The notes below the pieces were generated by a model. It saw only the letters and a program-made list of their open reading frames with translations, was not told where the DNA came from and did no database searches. From contig JBLMXQ010000027.1 in the NCBI GenBank assembly GCA_050257855.1, forward strand, positions 1 to 38,291: a stretch of DNA of 38,291 bases, read 5' to 3'. The DNA is from JBLMXQ01 sp050257855. Lineage in GTDB: Bacteria; Acidobacteriota; Vicinamibacteria; Vicinamibacterales; CAVVIG01. Below, one piece after another: positions 8,871 to 15,642 of this stretch. The translations under genes and the position numbers were made by a program. Numbering within the stretch: the first letter of the stretch is position 1; each line of letters starts with the position of its first letter.

Positions 8871-10235
8871 ATGGTGCGTTCGTCGGGACGGCAGGTCATC
8901 GTCATCGGCGCGGGCATGGCGGGCCTGACCGCGCTCGATCGCCTCTCGCACGCCGGCTTTCACGTCACCGTTCTCGAGTCGCGCGCACGAGCAGGCGGAC
9001 GGATCCGCACGGTCCGCGAGCAGTTCGCCGACGGTCTGTACGCCGACGTCGGAGCCACCTACGTGGTGGACTGCCACGCGCGTCTGCTCGCCTACGTGGA
9101 CGAGCTCGATCTGCCGCTGCAGATCGTGAACCCGCGGCACCTGCCGTCGTTGTTTCACCTGCGCGGACGCAACGTTCGATTCGCGGAAACGGGAACGGTC
9201 AACGTGCCGCTTCCGCTGACGGCGGCCGAGCGCAAGCTGGGATTCGCCGGCATGTTCGAGACCTACCTGGCCCCGGCTGTGAACGCCGTCGGTCAGCCGG
9301 CGTTGACCCGCTGGCCCGATGCAAAAGGCGCGTCGTTCGATCGGTTGAACGGCCGCCAGATGCTCGAGCAGGCCGGGGCGTCGCCGGCGGCCATCGAGCT
9401 GCTCGGCGTGAGCCTGCTCGGACTGTACGGCGAGGGACTCGATTCGACGTCAGCGCTCTTTCTGGCGACCCAGCAGAAGTTGACCGAGTTCACGACGACC
9501 TACACGATCCGCGGCGGCATGGATCGACTGCCGACGACGCTCGCTGCTCGGTACCATGATCGGATCACCTACGGGCACGAGGTGACCGACATCAGGCACA
9601 CCGCGCGAGGAGTCCGCGTCGCCGTCCGGGGACCAGGCGGCGCCGGGTCGCTCGAAGCGGACTTCGCGATCGTGACGGTGCCCTACGCGGCGCTTCGCCG
9701 CATCCGAATCACCCCGGCGCTCTCGCGCGGCAAGCGGCGCGTCGTCGACGATCTCCCCAACACCTCGGTCGTGCGCGGGTTCGTGCAGTGCCGCGAACGC
9801 TTCTGGGATCGCATCGACGGATCCGGCACGGTCTTCACCGACATTCCGGGGATGGCGGTCTTCAGCGGCTACTCGCGTCCGAGCCGGCGGGGCATTCTGG
9901 AGGCGTATTTCTCCGGGGCTGCCGCGCGCCGGCTGAGCGGCATGCCCGAGGCGCGGCGCGCGCGGAGGATCGTCGAGCTGATGACGCGCATCTTCCGACA
10001 GATCCCCGAATACGTCGAGTCGGTGGTGACACAGTGCTGGGACAGCGACCCGTGGGCGCGCGGCGCGTACGCCTGGTACGCACCCGGGCAGCTCGTCTCG
10101 TTTCTCCCCGATCTCGCGCGGCCCGACGGGCGCCTCCATTTCGCGGGCGACCACACGTCGCTGCTGCCCGGATGGATCGAGGGCGCGATCGCGTCCGGCG
10201 AGCGTGCAGCCGGCGAAATCATGGAACGCGCCTAG
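8871..10235 (+). CDS. FAD-dependent amine oxidase (flavin monoamine / L-amino-acid oxidase type)
   Basis: A 454-aa flavoprotein of the amino-oxidase family. The N-terminal Rossmann motif GAGMAG (13-18), Glu36 at the end of strand 2, and RAGGRIRT (40-47) form the FAD site. The C-terminal GRLHFAGDHTSLLPGWIEGA is the second FAD-contact motif, and DPWARGAYAWYAPGQ is a typical substrate-face segment. There is no signal peptide. GAGGAG lies five bases before the ATG. It diverges from the YcaO gene across 45 bases and overlaps the convergent SagB gene by 4 bases, so it sits inside the RiPP locus. A tailoring oxidation (for example of a side-chain or N-terminal amine) is possible. The family also includes many unrelated amine catabolic enzymes and phytoene-desaturase relatives, so the substrate is unknown. 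Confidence 0.9.
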   Translation: MVRSSGRQVIVIGAGMAGLTALDRLSHAGFHVTVLESRARAGGRIRTVREQFADGLYADVGATYVVDCHARLLAYVDELDLPLQIVNPRHLPSLFHLRGRNVRFAETGTVNVPLPLTAAERKLGFAGMFETYLAPAVNAVGQPALTRWPDAKGASFDRLNGRQMLEQAGASPAAIELLGVSLLGLYGEGLDSTSALFLATQQKLTEFTTTYTIRGGMDRLPTTLAARYHDRITYGHEVTDIRHTARGVRVAVRGPGGAGSLEADFAIVTVPYAALRRIRITPALSRGKRRVVDDLPNTSVVRGFVQCRERFWDRIDGSGTVFTDIPGMAVFSGYSRPSRRGILEAYFSGAAARRLSGMPEARRARRIVELMTRIFRQIPEYVESVVTQCWDSDPWARGAYAWYAPGQLVSFLPDLARPDGRLHFAGDHTSLLPGWIEGAIASGERAAGEIMERA

Positions 10236-11602
10236 CCTGCGCCGGCTGGCGACGTGCGTCCGCTGAGCGCGAACTCGCCGACCGAGGTCTCCTCGAAGGG
10301 ATCGCAGCCGGTCAACGCGGCGAAGAGCGCGGGATCGCCGTTGCCGATTGCGCACGGCGCCAGCCCCATCGCGGTCGCGACGAGGTACATCATCTGCATC
10401 ATGACCCCCGCGTCGAGCAGCACCACGCGATAGGCGTTCCCTTCGTATTTCCACGCCACCCGCGGCACGCGGGCCGCGATTGTGATCAGCACATCGGGCG
10501 GCGGATACTCCCATCCCCACGAACGCGATGCCTGATCGGTGAATGCCTGCACGACCGCCTCGTCGCGGCCGAGCGTCTCGAGCTCGTGGTGTCGCGAGTC
10601 GTACCAGTAGGATCCGGTCGGCAGACCGACACACCGGCGCACGGCCAGGTAGGTCTCGAGCTCGTGCAAACCCCCTCCCGAAGGCACCGGACGGCGAACG
10701 CGCTCAATCGATTCGCCGGTCTCGACCGGAGACAAGTGGAAGGTCCGAAAGAGAAACTCCGAAAGCTCGTTCAGCGACAACGGCGCACTCGAGCGACGAA
10801 CCGACTGCCGGCGCGCCGCGACGACCGCGAACGGCAGATCGGATCCGGCAATCGCGTCAGCGTCCGGAACATCGAGCGCGACGCGCGCGCCCGTGCCGCC
10901 GCGTTTGACCGCGGGCCAGGCCGGGAGGCGTCCGCGCATTCGATACGTCGCGCCGCTCGTCGTTCCTGCGCGCAGGCGGCTGGCGTGGTGAAACAGCGCG
11001 TCGTGGAACTCCCACACCAGGGACGCCGGCGACTCCTCCCCACCTTCCGGTTCGAGAAATCCGTACTGATCGAGCAGGCCCCTCAGGCAGGCTGCCTCGT
11101 CGCTGCGCTCCGTCGTTGCGTGTTCCAGCCCACCGATGACGGCCAGGGCCGTCGAACCGCCCTCGACAATCACGCGGGCCAACGGAGATTCGAGCAGCAT
11201 GTGGTCGCCGGCGCGCCGGAGCCAGGCGAAGCGGGACAATCGCCGGGCGCCGCCCACGACCGCGCGGGATTGCGGCGCTTCCACGCCGCTCCCCCGCGGA
11301 ACGATGGTGGCGAGCCAGGCGCCGCCGATCTCGACGCGGTACACGATCAGGCCTCGATCGAGGCACAGCGCCAGGAGATGCCGCCAGCGCAGCAGCGATT
11401 CGACGCCGCCGGCCTCGACGACGCGCGCGTCGAGGGTCGACTCGTCGGTGTGAGACCTGGCGAGGGTCATCAGCGCCTCTCTCACGGCAGCCGGCTCGCC
11501 GACGTGGCGCAGCACGACGAGCTCGCCGGTCACCACGGAGATACTGCCGTCGGCGCCACAGGACACCGACAGGGAGGGCTCGAGCTGCAGGTAGACGTTC
11601 AC
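10232..11602 (-). CDS. SagB-type FMN azoline dehydrogenase
   Basis: A 456-aa protein. The C-terminal half (about 255-450) is a nitroreductase-fold SagB/McbC-type dehydrogenase: RRPVPSGGGLHELETYLAV (303-321), GSYWYDSRHHELE (330-342), VAWKYEGNAYRVVLLDAG (382-399) and ETSVGEFALSG (438-448). The N-terminal 200 residues are the divergent region seen in long SagB proteins. The family oxidises azolines to aromatic azoles with FMN, which fits the YcaO cyclodehydratase 1.4 kb away. The start is GTG at 11602 with no clear ribosome site. It is on a different transcript from the YcaO-precursor-peptidase group and lies 61 bases downstream of the DUF4159 gene on the same strand. Confidence 0.9.
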   Translation of the reverse strand: MNVYLQLEPSLSVSCGADGSISVVTGELVVLRHVGEPAAVREALMTLARSHTDESTLDARVVEAGGVESLLRWRHLLALCLDRGLIVYRVEIGGAWLATIVPRGSGVEAPQSRAVVGGARRLSRFAWLRRAGDHMLLESPLARVIVEGGSTALAVIGGLEHATTERSDEAACLRGLLDQYGFLEPEGGEESPASLVWEFHDALFHHASRLRAGTTSGATYRMRGRLPAWPAVKRGGTGARVALDVPDADAIAGSDLPFAVVAARRQSVRRSSAPLSLNELSEFLFRTFHLSPVETGESIERVRRPVPSGGGLHELETYLAVRRCVGLPTGSYWYDSRHHELETLGRDEAVVQAFTDQASRSWGWEYPPPDVLITIAARVPRVAWKYEGNAYRVVLLDAGVMMQMMYLVATAMGLAPCAIGNGDPALFAALTGCDPFEETSVGEFALSGRTSPAGAG

Positions 11603-11663
11603 GCGCGCGCGATGCTCGCACCGGCCGTCGGGACGAAGGGCCGGTGAATGCGGCGGACGCCCC

Positions 11664-12476
11664 TCAATGCGTCAGGCCGTAGATCAGGTAGTTCACGCCG
11701 AGCTTGTACGCCTCGTTGGTCTCGTCGATCGGCCGGAATCCGCGCCCGGACCACTCCCAGAACTGCGAGACGTCGGTGTTGTAGTTGACGATGATCTGCA
11801 GGCGGCGCGCCGGATCGTTGTCCTCGTACAGGCCGCGGAAGATCGGCCGGCCGCGATTGTACGCCTGCGGCACGATGTCGAGGTCGTCGATCTCGAAGAA
11901 GCAGTGGAAGATCGGATCGGTCGCCTTCATCTCGACGAAGCGCGCGCCGGGCAGCACGCGCTGCATGTTGTCCTCGAACGGCGCCCACCCGGCGCTGCCG
12001 AAGTCGCCGGTCGCCTTGAAGTCGTCGACGATCAGGAATCCGCCTTTCTGCAGGTACGCGCGTAGCCCGGCCGCTTCGCGGTCGGTCAGAATCCACCAGC
12101 TCGGCTCGATCAGGTACGCCACCGGGTACTTGAACAGCTCGGGATCGTCGAGCGTGACGGTGTTGATGTGGTTGTCGTGCGGCTCGAGATCGCTCACCTC
12201 GTTCATGATCTTCATCAGGTTGCGCTCGGCGAGCGGATAGCCGTGCGCCCAGGCCGGTAGGCCGCGGTACCAGTAGCCACCGGGAGCGGTCTCGTAACGG
12301 ACGCGGACGAAGGTGAATCGGCCGTCGTAGGGGATGTTGGGGCGCACCGTCACGCCGCGGCGCCAGCCGAAGAAGAAGCCGCGCTGGGGCGCGGCCGTCG
12401 CGAGGGCGGCCAGCGGGATCAGCGCGGATGCGAGAAGGGCGAGCCCTGTGAGCTCTGTGAACCGCGGGAGGCGCAC
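11664..12476 (-). CDS. DUF4159-domain exported protein
   Basis: A 270-aa protein with an N-terminal signal (LTGLALLASALIPLAALATAAPQ). The mature part contains WYRGLPAWAHGYPLAERNL, YLIEPSWWILTDREAAGLRAYLQKGGFLIVDDF and INYLIYGLTH-like segments. This pattern belongs to DUF4159, a family common in Acidobacteriota and often compared with glutamine-amidotransferase-like flavodoxin folds. The frame is open to 12749, but that extension is Arg-rich, has no features, and runs into the next gene; GTG at 12476 gives the signal peptide directly. It precedes sagB by 61 bases on the same strand, which may be chance. Molecular function unknown. Confidence 0.85.
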   Translation of the reverse strand: MRLPRFTELTGLALLASALIPLAALATAAPQRGFFFGWRRGVTVRPNIPYDGRFTFVRVRYETAPGGYWYRGLPAWAHGYPLAERNLMKIMNEVSDLEPHDNHINTVTLDDPELFKYPVAYLIEPSWWILTDREAAGLRAYLQKGGFLIVDDFKATGDFGSAGWAPFEDNMQRVLPGARFVEMKATDPIFHCFFEIDDLDIVPQAYNRGRPIFRGLYEDNDPARRLQIIVNYNTDVSQFWEWSGRGFRPIDETNEAYKLGVNYLIYGLTH

Positions 12477-12541
12477 GCGCCGAGCATAGCAGGGTTCACT
12501 CGACCGAGCGGCGCAACGCCTCGAGGAGGCCGGCGGGTTCG

Positions 12542-12766
12542 CTACGCCGCCGTCTCCGAGTGCCAGCCGACCGCCTCCCAGGCCGCCCGGTGCTCGTTCG
12601 CCCAGCGGTAGGCCTCGTTTTCGTCGGCGCAGACCTGATTGCGGAGGGGCAGGCCGTCGCAGTAGATGACAACCAGCTCGGACCCCGAACTCAGGGGCCG
12701 GCTGATGCAGCTTAACCGCGTCGATCCGTTCGAGAGCGTCCACCGGCACAGTTCGGTGCTCATCAC
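12542..12766 (-). CDS. Small hypothetical protein (74 aa)
   Basis: A short protein with a balanced composition unlike the Arg-rich spurious frames here. It has a beta-rich first half (SELVVIYCDGLPLRNQVC) and an acidic/aromatic helix at the end (ENEAYRWANEHRAAWEAVGW). Small proteins with this plan (a strand pair, then a helix with EHR and a Trp near the end) are frequent as orphan genes in soil bacteria; no function is known to me. GAGGT lies five to six bases before GTG 12766; ATG at 12763 is the alternative start. Confidence 0.65.
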   Translation of the reverse strand: MMSTELCRWTLSNGSTRLSCISRPLSSGSELVVIYCDGLPLRNQVCADENEAYRWANEHRAAWEAVGWHSETAA

Positions 12767-12862
12767 GGCCTACCTCGCGTCCATCCTGTGCAAATCCCGG
12801 GGCATCGATTTTGGGCGGATCCCGAGATCCAGCTGCATCAATTTCTGACGAAAGGAGTGTAA

Positions 12863-12988
12863 AGGTTCACGAACGTTCACGGGGTCCACGAGGTCCACGG
12901 GGTTCGGGGCGAGGGGGCGTCCGATGGTTCAGGTAGCAGACGGGAGGCCGGAACCCGTGAACCTTGTGAACCCGGGAACCCCGTGAAT
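12863..12988. repeat. Imperfect inverted repeat of TTCACGGGG/GTTCACGAGG-type words
   Basis: Between the small gene at 12766 and the marR gene, the left part (12863-12906) has repeated words TTCACG, GGTCCACGAGG and TCCACGGGGTT. The right part (12950-12988) has their complements, GAACCCGTGAACC, TTGTGAACCCGG and GAACCCCGTGAA. The two could fold into a long imperfect stem. It resembles the short intergenic repeats scattered in some Acidobacteriota genomes. No ORF or protein-coding signal is visible here. Confidence 0.6.
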
Positions 12989-13028
12989 TTACTTGATTAG
13001 TCATCTATTGTCCTGTCATGCTTATTGC

Positions 13029-13508
13029 GTGAGCCGCCGTCCGACTCCTCTCCAGCGGGCGCTCCGCCAGGGTCGCCCGTTTCAGTCGTCCGCGCACGAG
13101 GCGATCGTCGGCCTGCTGCACACGGCCGACCTGGTCAGGCGCCGGCTGGCCGCGGTCATCGAGCCGGCGGGAATAACGGTTCAGCAGTTCAACGTCCTGC
13201 GCATCCTGCGCGGCGCCGGCGACGATGGGCTGCCGACGCTGGAGGTGGCCGCCCGGATGATCGAGCAGACGCCCGGCATCACCCGGCTGCTCGATCGTCT
13301 CGAAGCAAAGACCTTCGTCCGGCGCCAGCGCTGTCCGAAGGATCGACGCCAGCACCTGTGCTGGATCACGCCGATCGGCCGCGCGCTGCTCGAGCAGCTC
13401 GACGGTCCCGTGATGCAGGTCGGCGAGACCGCGCTGGCAGGGCTCGGTGCGGCCGAACGCCGCCGGATGATTCGCACGCTCGATACGGTGCGCGCCGCGC
13501 CGCGTTGA
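13029..13508 (+). CDS. MarR-family transcriptional regulator
   Basis: A 159-aa winged-helix regulator. The first helix includes EAIVGLLHTADLVRRRLAAVIEPAGITVQQFNVLRILRGAG, typical of the MarR dimer and first DNA-binding helices. TLEVAARMIEQTPGITRLLDRLEAKTFVRRQRCPKDRRQHLCWITPIGRALLE contains the recognition helix and wing. The start is set at GTG 13029; the frame is open to TTG 12993, but that part is not MarR-like. The AT-rich stretch just upstream (12988-13028) probably holds the promoter and operator. The yceI gene starts 68 bases downstream on the same strand, so this regulator plausibly controls it and itself. The ligand is unknown. Confidence 0.88.
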   Translation: MSRRPTPLQRALRQGRPFQSSAHEAIVGLLHTADLVRRRLAAVIEPAGITVQQFNVLRILRGAGDDGLPTLEVAARMIEQTPGITRLLDRLEAKTFVRRQRCPKDRRQHLCWITPIGRALLEQLDGPVMQVGETALAGLGAAERRRMIRTLDTVRAAPR

Positions 13509-13576
13509 ACAACCTCTCTTTGTTCCCAATGGTTCAGGTATCGACGTTCCATCAATCGACGAAAAGGAGCAGCGTG

Positions 13577-14116
13577 ATGGAGAAAACATTCATCGGTCGG
13601 ACGTTCGCCTTCGACAAATCGCATTCCGAAGCGATCTTCCAGGTCCGCCACCTCGTCACGAAAGTGCGCGGCCGGTTCTCCGACTTCGAGGGCGCCCTGG
13701 AGTTCGACGAGACCCACCCCGAGCAGTCGTCTGTCACTTTCACCATCCGTACCGCCAGCATCGACACCAACGAGCCCGATCGCGACAAGCATCTGCGCTC
13801 CGAGGATTTCTTCTTCGTCGAGAAGTTCCCGACGATCACGTTCAAGAGCACCCGCGTCCAGAAGGCAGGAGAGAACAGGTTCAAGGTCACCGGCGACCTC
13901 ACCATACGCGGCGTCGCGCGGCCGGTGACGCTGGACGCCACGTATCTTGGATCCGCGAAGGATCCGTGGGGCAACCTCAAGGTCGGCTTCGAGGCGGAGA
14001 CGACGCTCAACCGCAAGGACTTCGGCCTGATGTGGAACGCCGCGCTCGAGACCGGCGGGTTCCTCGTGGGAGACGAGGTGAAGGTGACGCTGATGGTTCA
14101 GGCCGCCGCCAAGTAG
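13577..14116 (+). CDS. YceI-family lipid-binding protein, cytosolic form
   Basis: A 179-aa YceI-like domain protein without a signal peptide. It shows the family's order of segments: FAFDKSHSEAIFQVRHLVTKVRGRFSDFEG, then SIDTNEPDRDKHLRSEDFFFVEKFPTITFKS, then GDLTIRGVARPVTLDATYLG, ending in NRKDFGLMWNAALETGGFLVGDEVKVTL. YceI folds as a lipocalin-like barrel binding isoprenoid or amphiphilic molecules. AAGGAG lies seven bases before ATG 13577, which fixes the start. It follows the marR gene, a pairing seen elsewhere for stress-responsive YceI proteins. The exact ligand is unknown. Confidence 0.93.
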   Translation: MEKTFIGRTFAFDKSHSEAIFQVRHLVTKVRGRFSDFEGALEFDETHPEQSSVTFTIRTASIDTNEPDRDKHLRSEDFFFVEKFPTITFKSTRVQKAGENRFKVTGDLTIRGVARPVTLDATYLGSAKDPWGNLKVGFEAETTLNRKDFGLMWNAALETGGFLVGDEVKVTLMVQAAAK

Positions 14117-14121
14117 CCGGA

Positions 14122-14151
14122 TTGACTTCGAGACGCCGGCAGGCCTACCCT
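14122..14151 (+). promoter_or_regulatory. Sigma70-like promoter of the blaI-M56 pair
   Basis: TTGACT (14122-14127) and TACCCT (14146-14151) are separated by 18 bases. Only 8 bases then separate the -10 box from ATG 14160, so the mRNA probably starts at or next to the start codon (leaderless). No ribosome site is present before this ATG, which agrees. Confidence 0.55.
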
Positions 14152-14159
14152 CATCTGCG

Positions 14160-14606
14160 ATGAGCCGGCGGTTCCGCTTCTGGGGCTTCAAGTCGGCGCG
14201 CGAGATCCTGCGCAGCAGTCTCGGTGCGCTCGAGCGGCACGTGATGGCGGTGGTCTGGGAATCGGGGGACGTCAGCGTGCGCGACGCCTGCGCGCGCCTC
14301 GGCCCGGACGTCGCCTACACCACCGTCATGACGACGATGGACCGGCTGTTCAAGAAAGGGCTGCTGGCGCGGCGAAAGGTCGGACGGGCGTTCGTCTATC
14401 GCGCCACGGCCTCGCGCGCCGAGCTCGAAGGCGCCGTCGCCGCCGACATCGTCCAGAGTCTGCTGACGCCGGAGGCAGGCGAACCGATGCCGGTCCTCTC
14501 GTCGCTGGTCGACGCCGTGTCGGACCGCGATCGCGCGCTCCTCACCGAGCTGGAACGGCTGATTCGCGAGAAACGCCGCACGCTCGAGCGCGGGGAGGGC
14601 TCATGA
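14160..14606 (+). CDS. BlaI/MecI/CopY-family repressor
   Basis: A 148-aa protein with the penicillinase-repressor winged helix: LGALERHVMAVVWESGDVSVRDACARLGPDVAYTTVMTTMDRLFKKGLLARRKVGRAFVYRA at about 20-82. A C-terminal dimerisation helix follows (LSSLVDAVSDRDRALLTELERLIREKRR). In this family the repressor is cleaved when the partner M56 metallopeptidase senses a signal. The next gene is exactly such a peptidase and overlaps by ATGA (14603-14606), giving translational coupling. The regulated target could be the operon itself and the TonB receptor downstream; no clear TACA-N-TGTA-type dyad was found. Confidence 0.92.
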   Translation: MSRRFRFWGFKSAREILRSSLGALERHVMAVVWESGDVSVRDACARLGPDVAYTTVMTTMDRLFKKGLLARRKVGRAFVYRATASRAELEGAVAADIVQSLLTPEAGEPMPVLSSLVDAVSDRDRALLTELERLIREKRRTLERGEGS

Positions 14607-15571
14607 CGTACGCGCTGCACGGCGCGACGCTCGCCCTGGCCTGGTTCGTCGCGCTGAACGTCGTGCTCTCGGCCGGCGTGGCAGCGATCGCGGTGAAACT
14701 GACGCGACGCGCGGCTGAAACCGGCCGTTCCCGATCCGCGCGCCGCTGGCTCGCGCTGCGGCTGCTGCCCTGTGCGGTATCCGCGGCCTTCGTCGCCGGC
14801 GTGTTCCTCCCGTCCTACTGGCGCTTCGAGCCGCGCGATCTGACCGAGGGCTTCGACATCACCCTGACGGGACTCGCGGCGCTGGGCGGAGCGCTCCTCG
14901 TCCTTGCGGCGGTCCGCGGCGCCGGCGCGTGGCTGCGGGTCGCGCGCAGGGCGCGGCTGTGGATGGCGGCGTCAGAGCGGCTGACGATCCCCGGCGTGAG
15001 CCTGCCGGCGTACCGCGTCGAGGTGGCGCAGCCGGTCCTGGCGCTGGTCGGGATCTTCCGTCCGCGGCTGCTCGTCACGCGCGGCCTGCTGGACGCGCTG
15101 ACGCCGGAGGAACTCGCCGCGGCGATCGCGCACGAGATCGGCCACTGCCGTGCGCGCGACAACCTGAAGCGCCTGGCGATGTGCGCCGCGCCCGACCTGC
15201 TCGGCTGGACCGCGTCCGCGCGCGCGATCGAGTCCGCCTGGGCGGCGGCGGCGGAGCACCGCGCCGACCACGCGGCGTCGACCAGCCCGCGCCTGCGCGT
15301 GGCGCTCGCGTCGGCTCTCGTGAAGGTCGCACGCCTGACGCCGATTCTGCCGTCGGTCGGCGAGCCGGTCAGCACGCTCGTCGGCGGCGGAGCCATCGCG
15401 CACCGGATCGAAGCGCTGATCGAGCCGGCGGCTCCTTCCGTCCCGGCGCGGTCCGGCGTCGCCCCTCGCCTCGCCGTGGCGGTGGCGGTCGCCGCGCTGC
15501 TCTACGCCTACGCCCCCCTGCTCGTCTTCGTGCACGGCATAACCGAGACCGTCATTCGCCTCGTTCCGTAA
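14603..15571 (+). CDS. BlaR1-like M56 membrane metallopeptidase, short form
   Basis: A 322-aa membrane protease. Transmembrane segments are visible near 8-32, 50-70, 85-108 and 295-315. The zinc motif HEIGH is at 177-181, and the downstream EHRAD (218-222) supplies the third ligand. Classical BlaR1 carries an extracellular penicillin-binding sensor after the last membrane span; here the protein ends right after it, so no sensor domain is present. With the BlaI-like repressor upstream this forms a two-gene signal-transduction pair common in Acidobacteriota. The activating signal is unknown. Confidence 0.9.
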   Translation: MTYALHGATLALAWFVALNVVLSAGVAAIAVKLTRRAAETGRSRSARRWLALRLLPCAVSAAFVAGVFLPSYWRFEPRDLTEGFDITLTGLAALGGALLVLAAVRGAGAWLRVARRARLWMAASERLTIPGVSLPAYRVEVAQPVLALVGIFRPRLLVTRGLLDALTPEELAAAIAHEIGHCRARDNLKRLAMCAAPDLLGWTASARAIESAWAAAAEHRADHAASTSPRLRVALASALVKVARLTPILPSVGEPVSTLVGGGAIAHRIEALIEPAAPSVPARSGVAPRLAVAVAVAALLYAYAPLLVFVHGITETVIRLVP

Positions 15572-15642
15572 GGGCTCCCGTCGCGCTCCATCGGCGCTCT
15601 ACGGCGGGTGGTAGTAGATGCGGGCTGCGCATACATTGACGC

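Noticed and set aside
11664..12749. Longer 361-aa form of the DUF4159 protein
   Set aside because: The added 91 residues are Arg/Pro-rich, overlap the 74-aa gene, and would bury the signal peptide.
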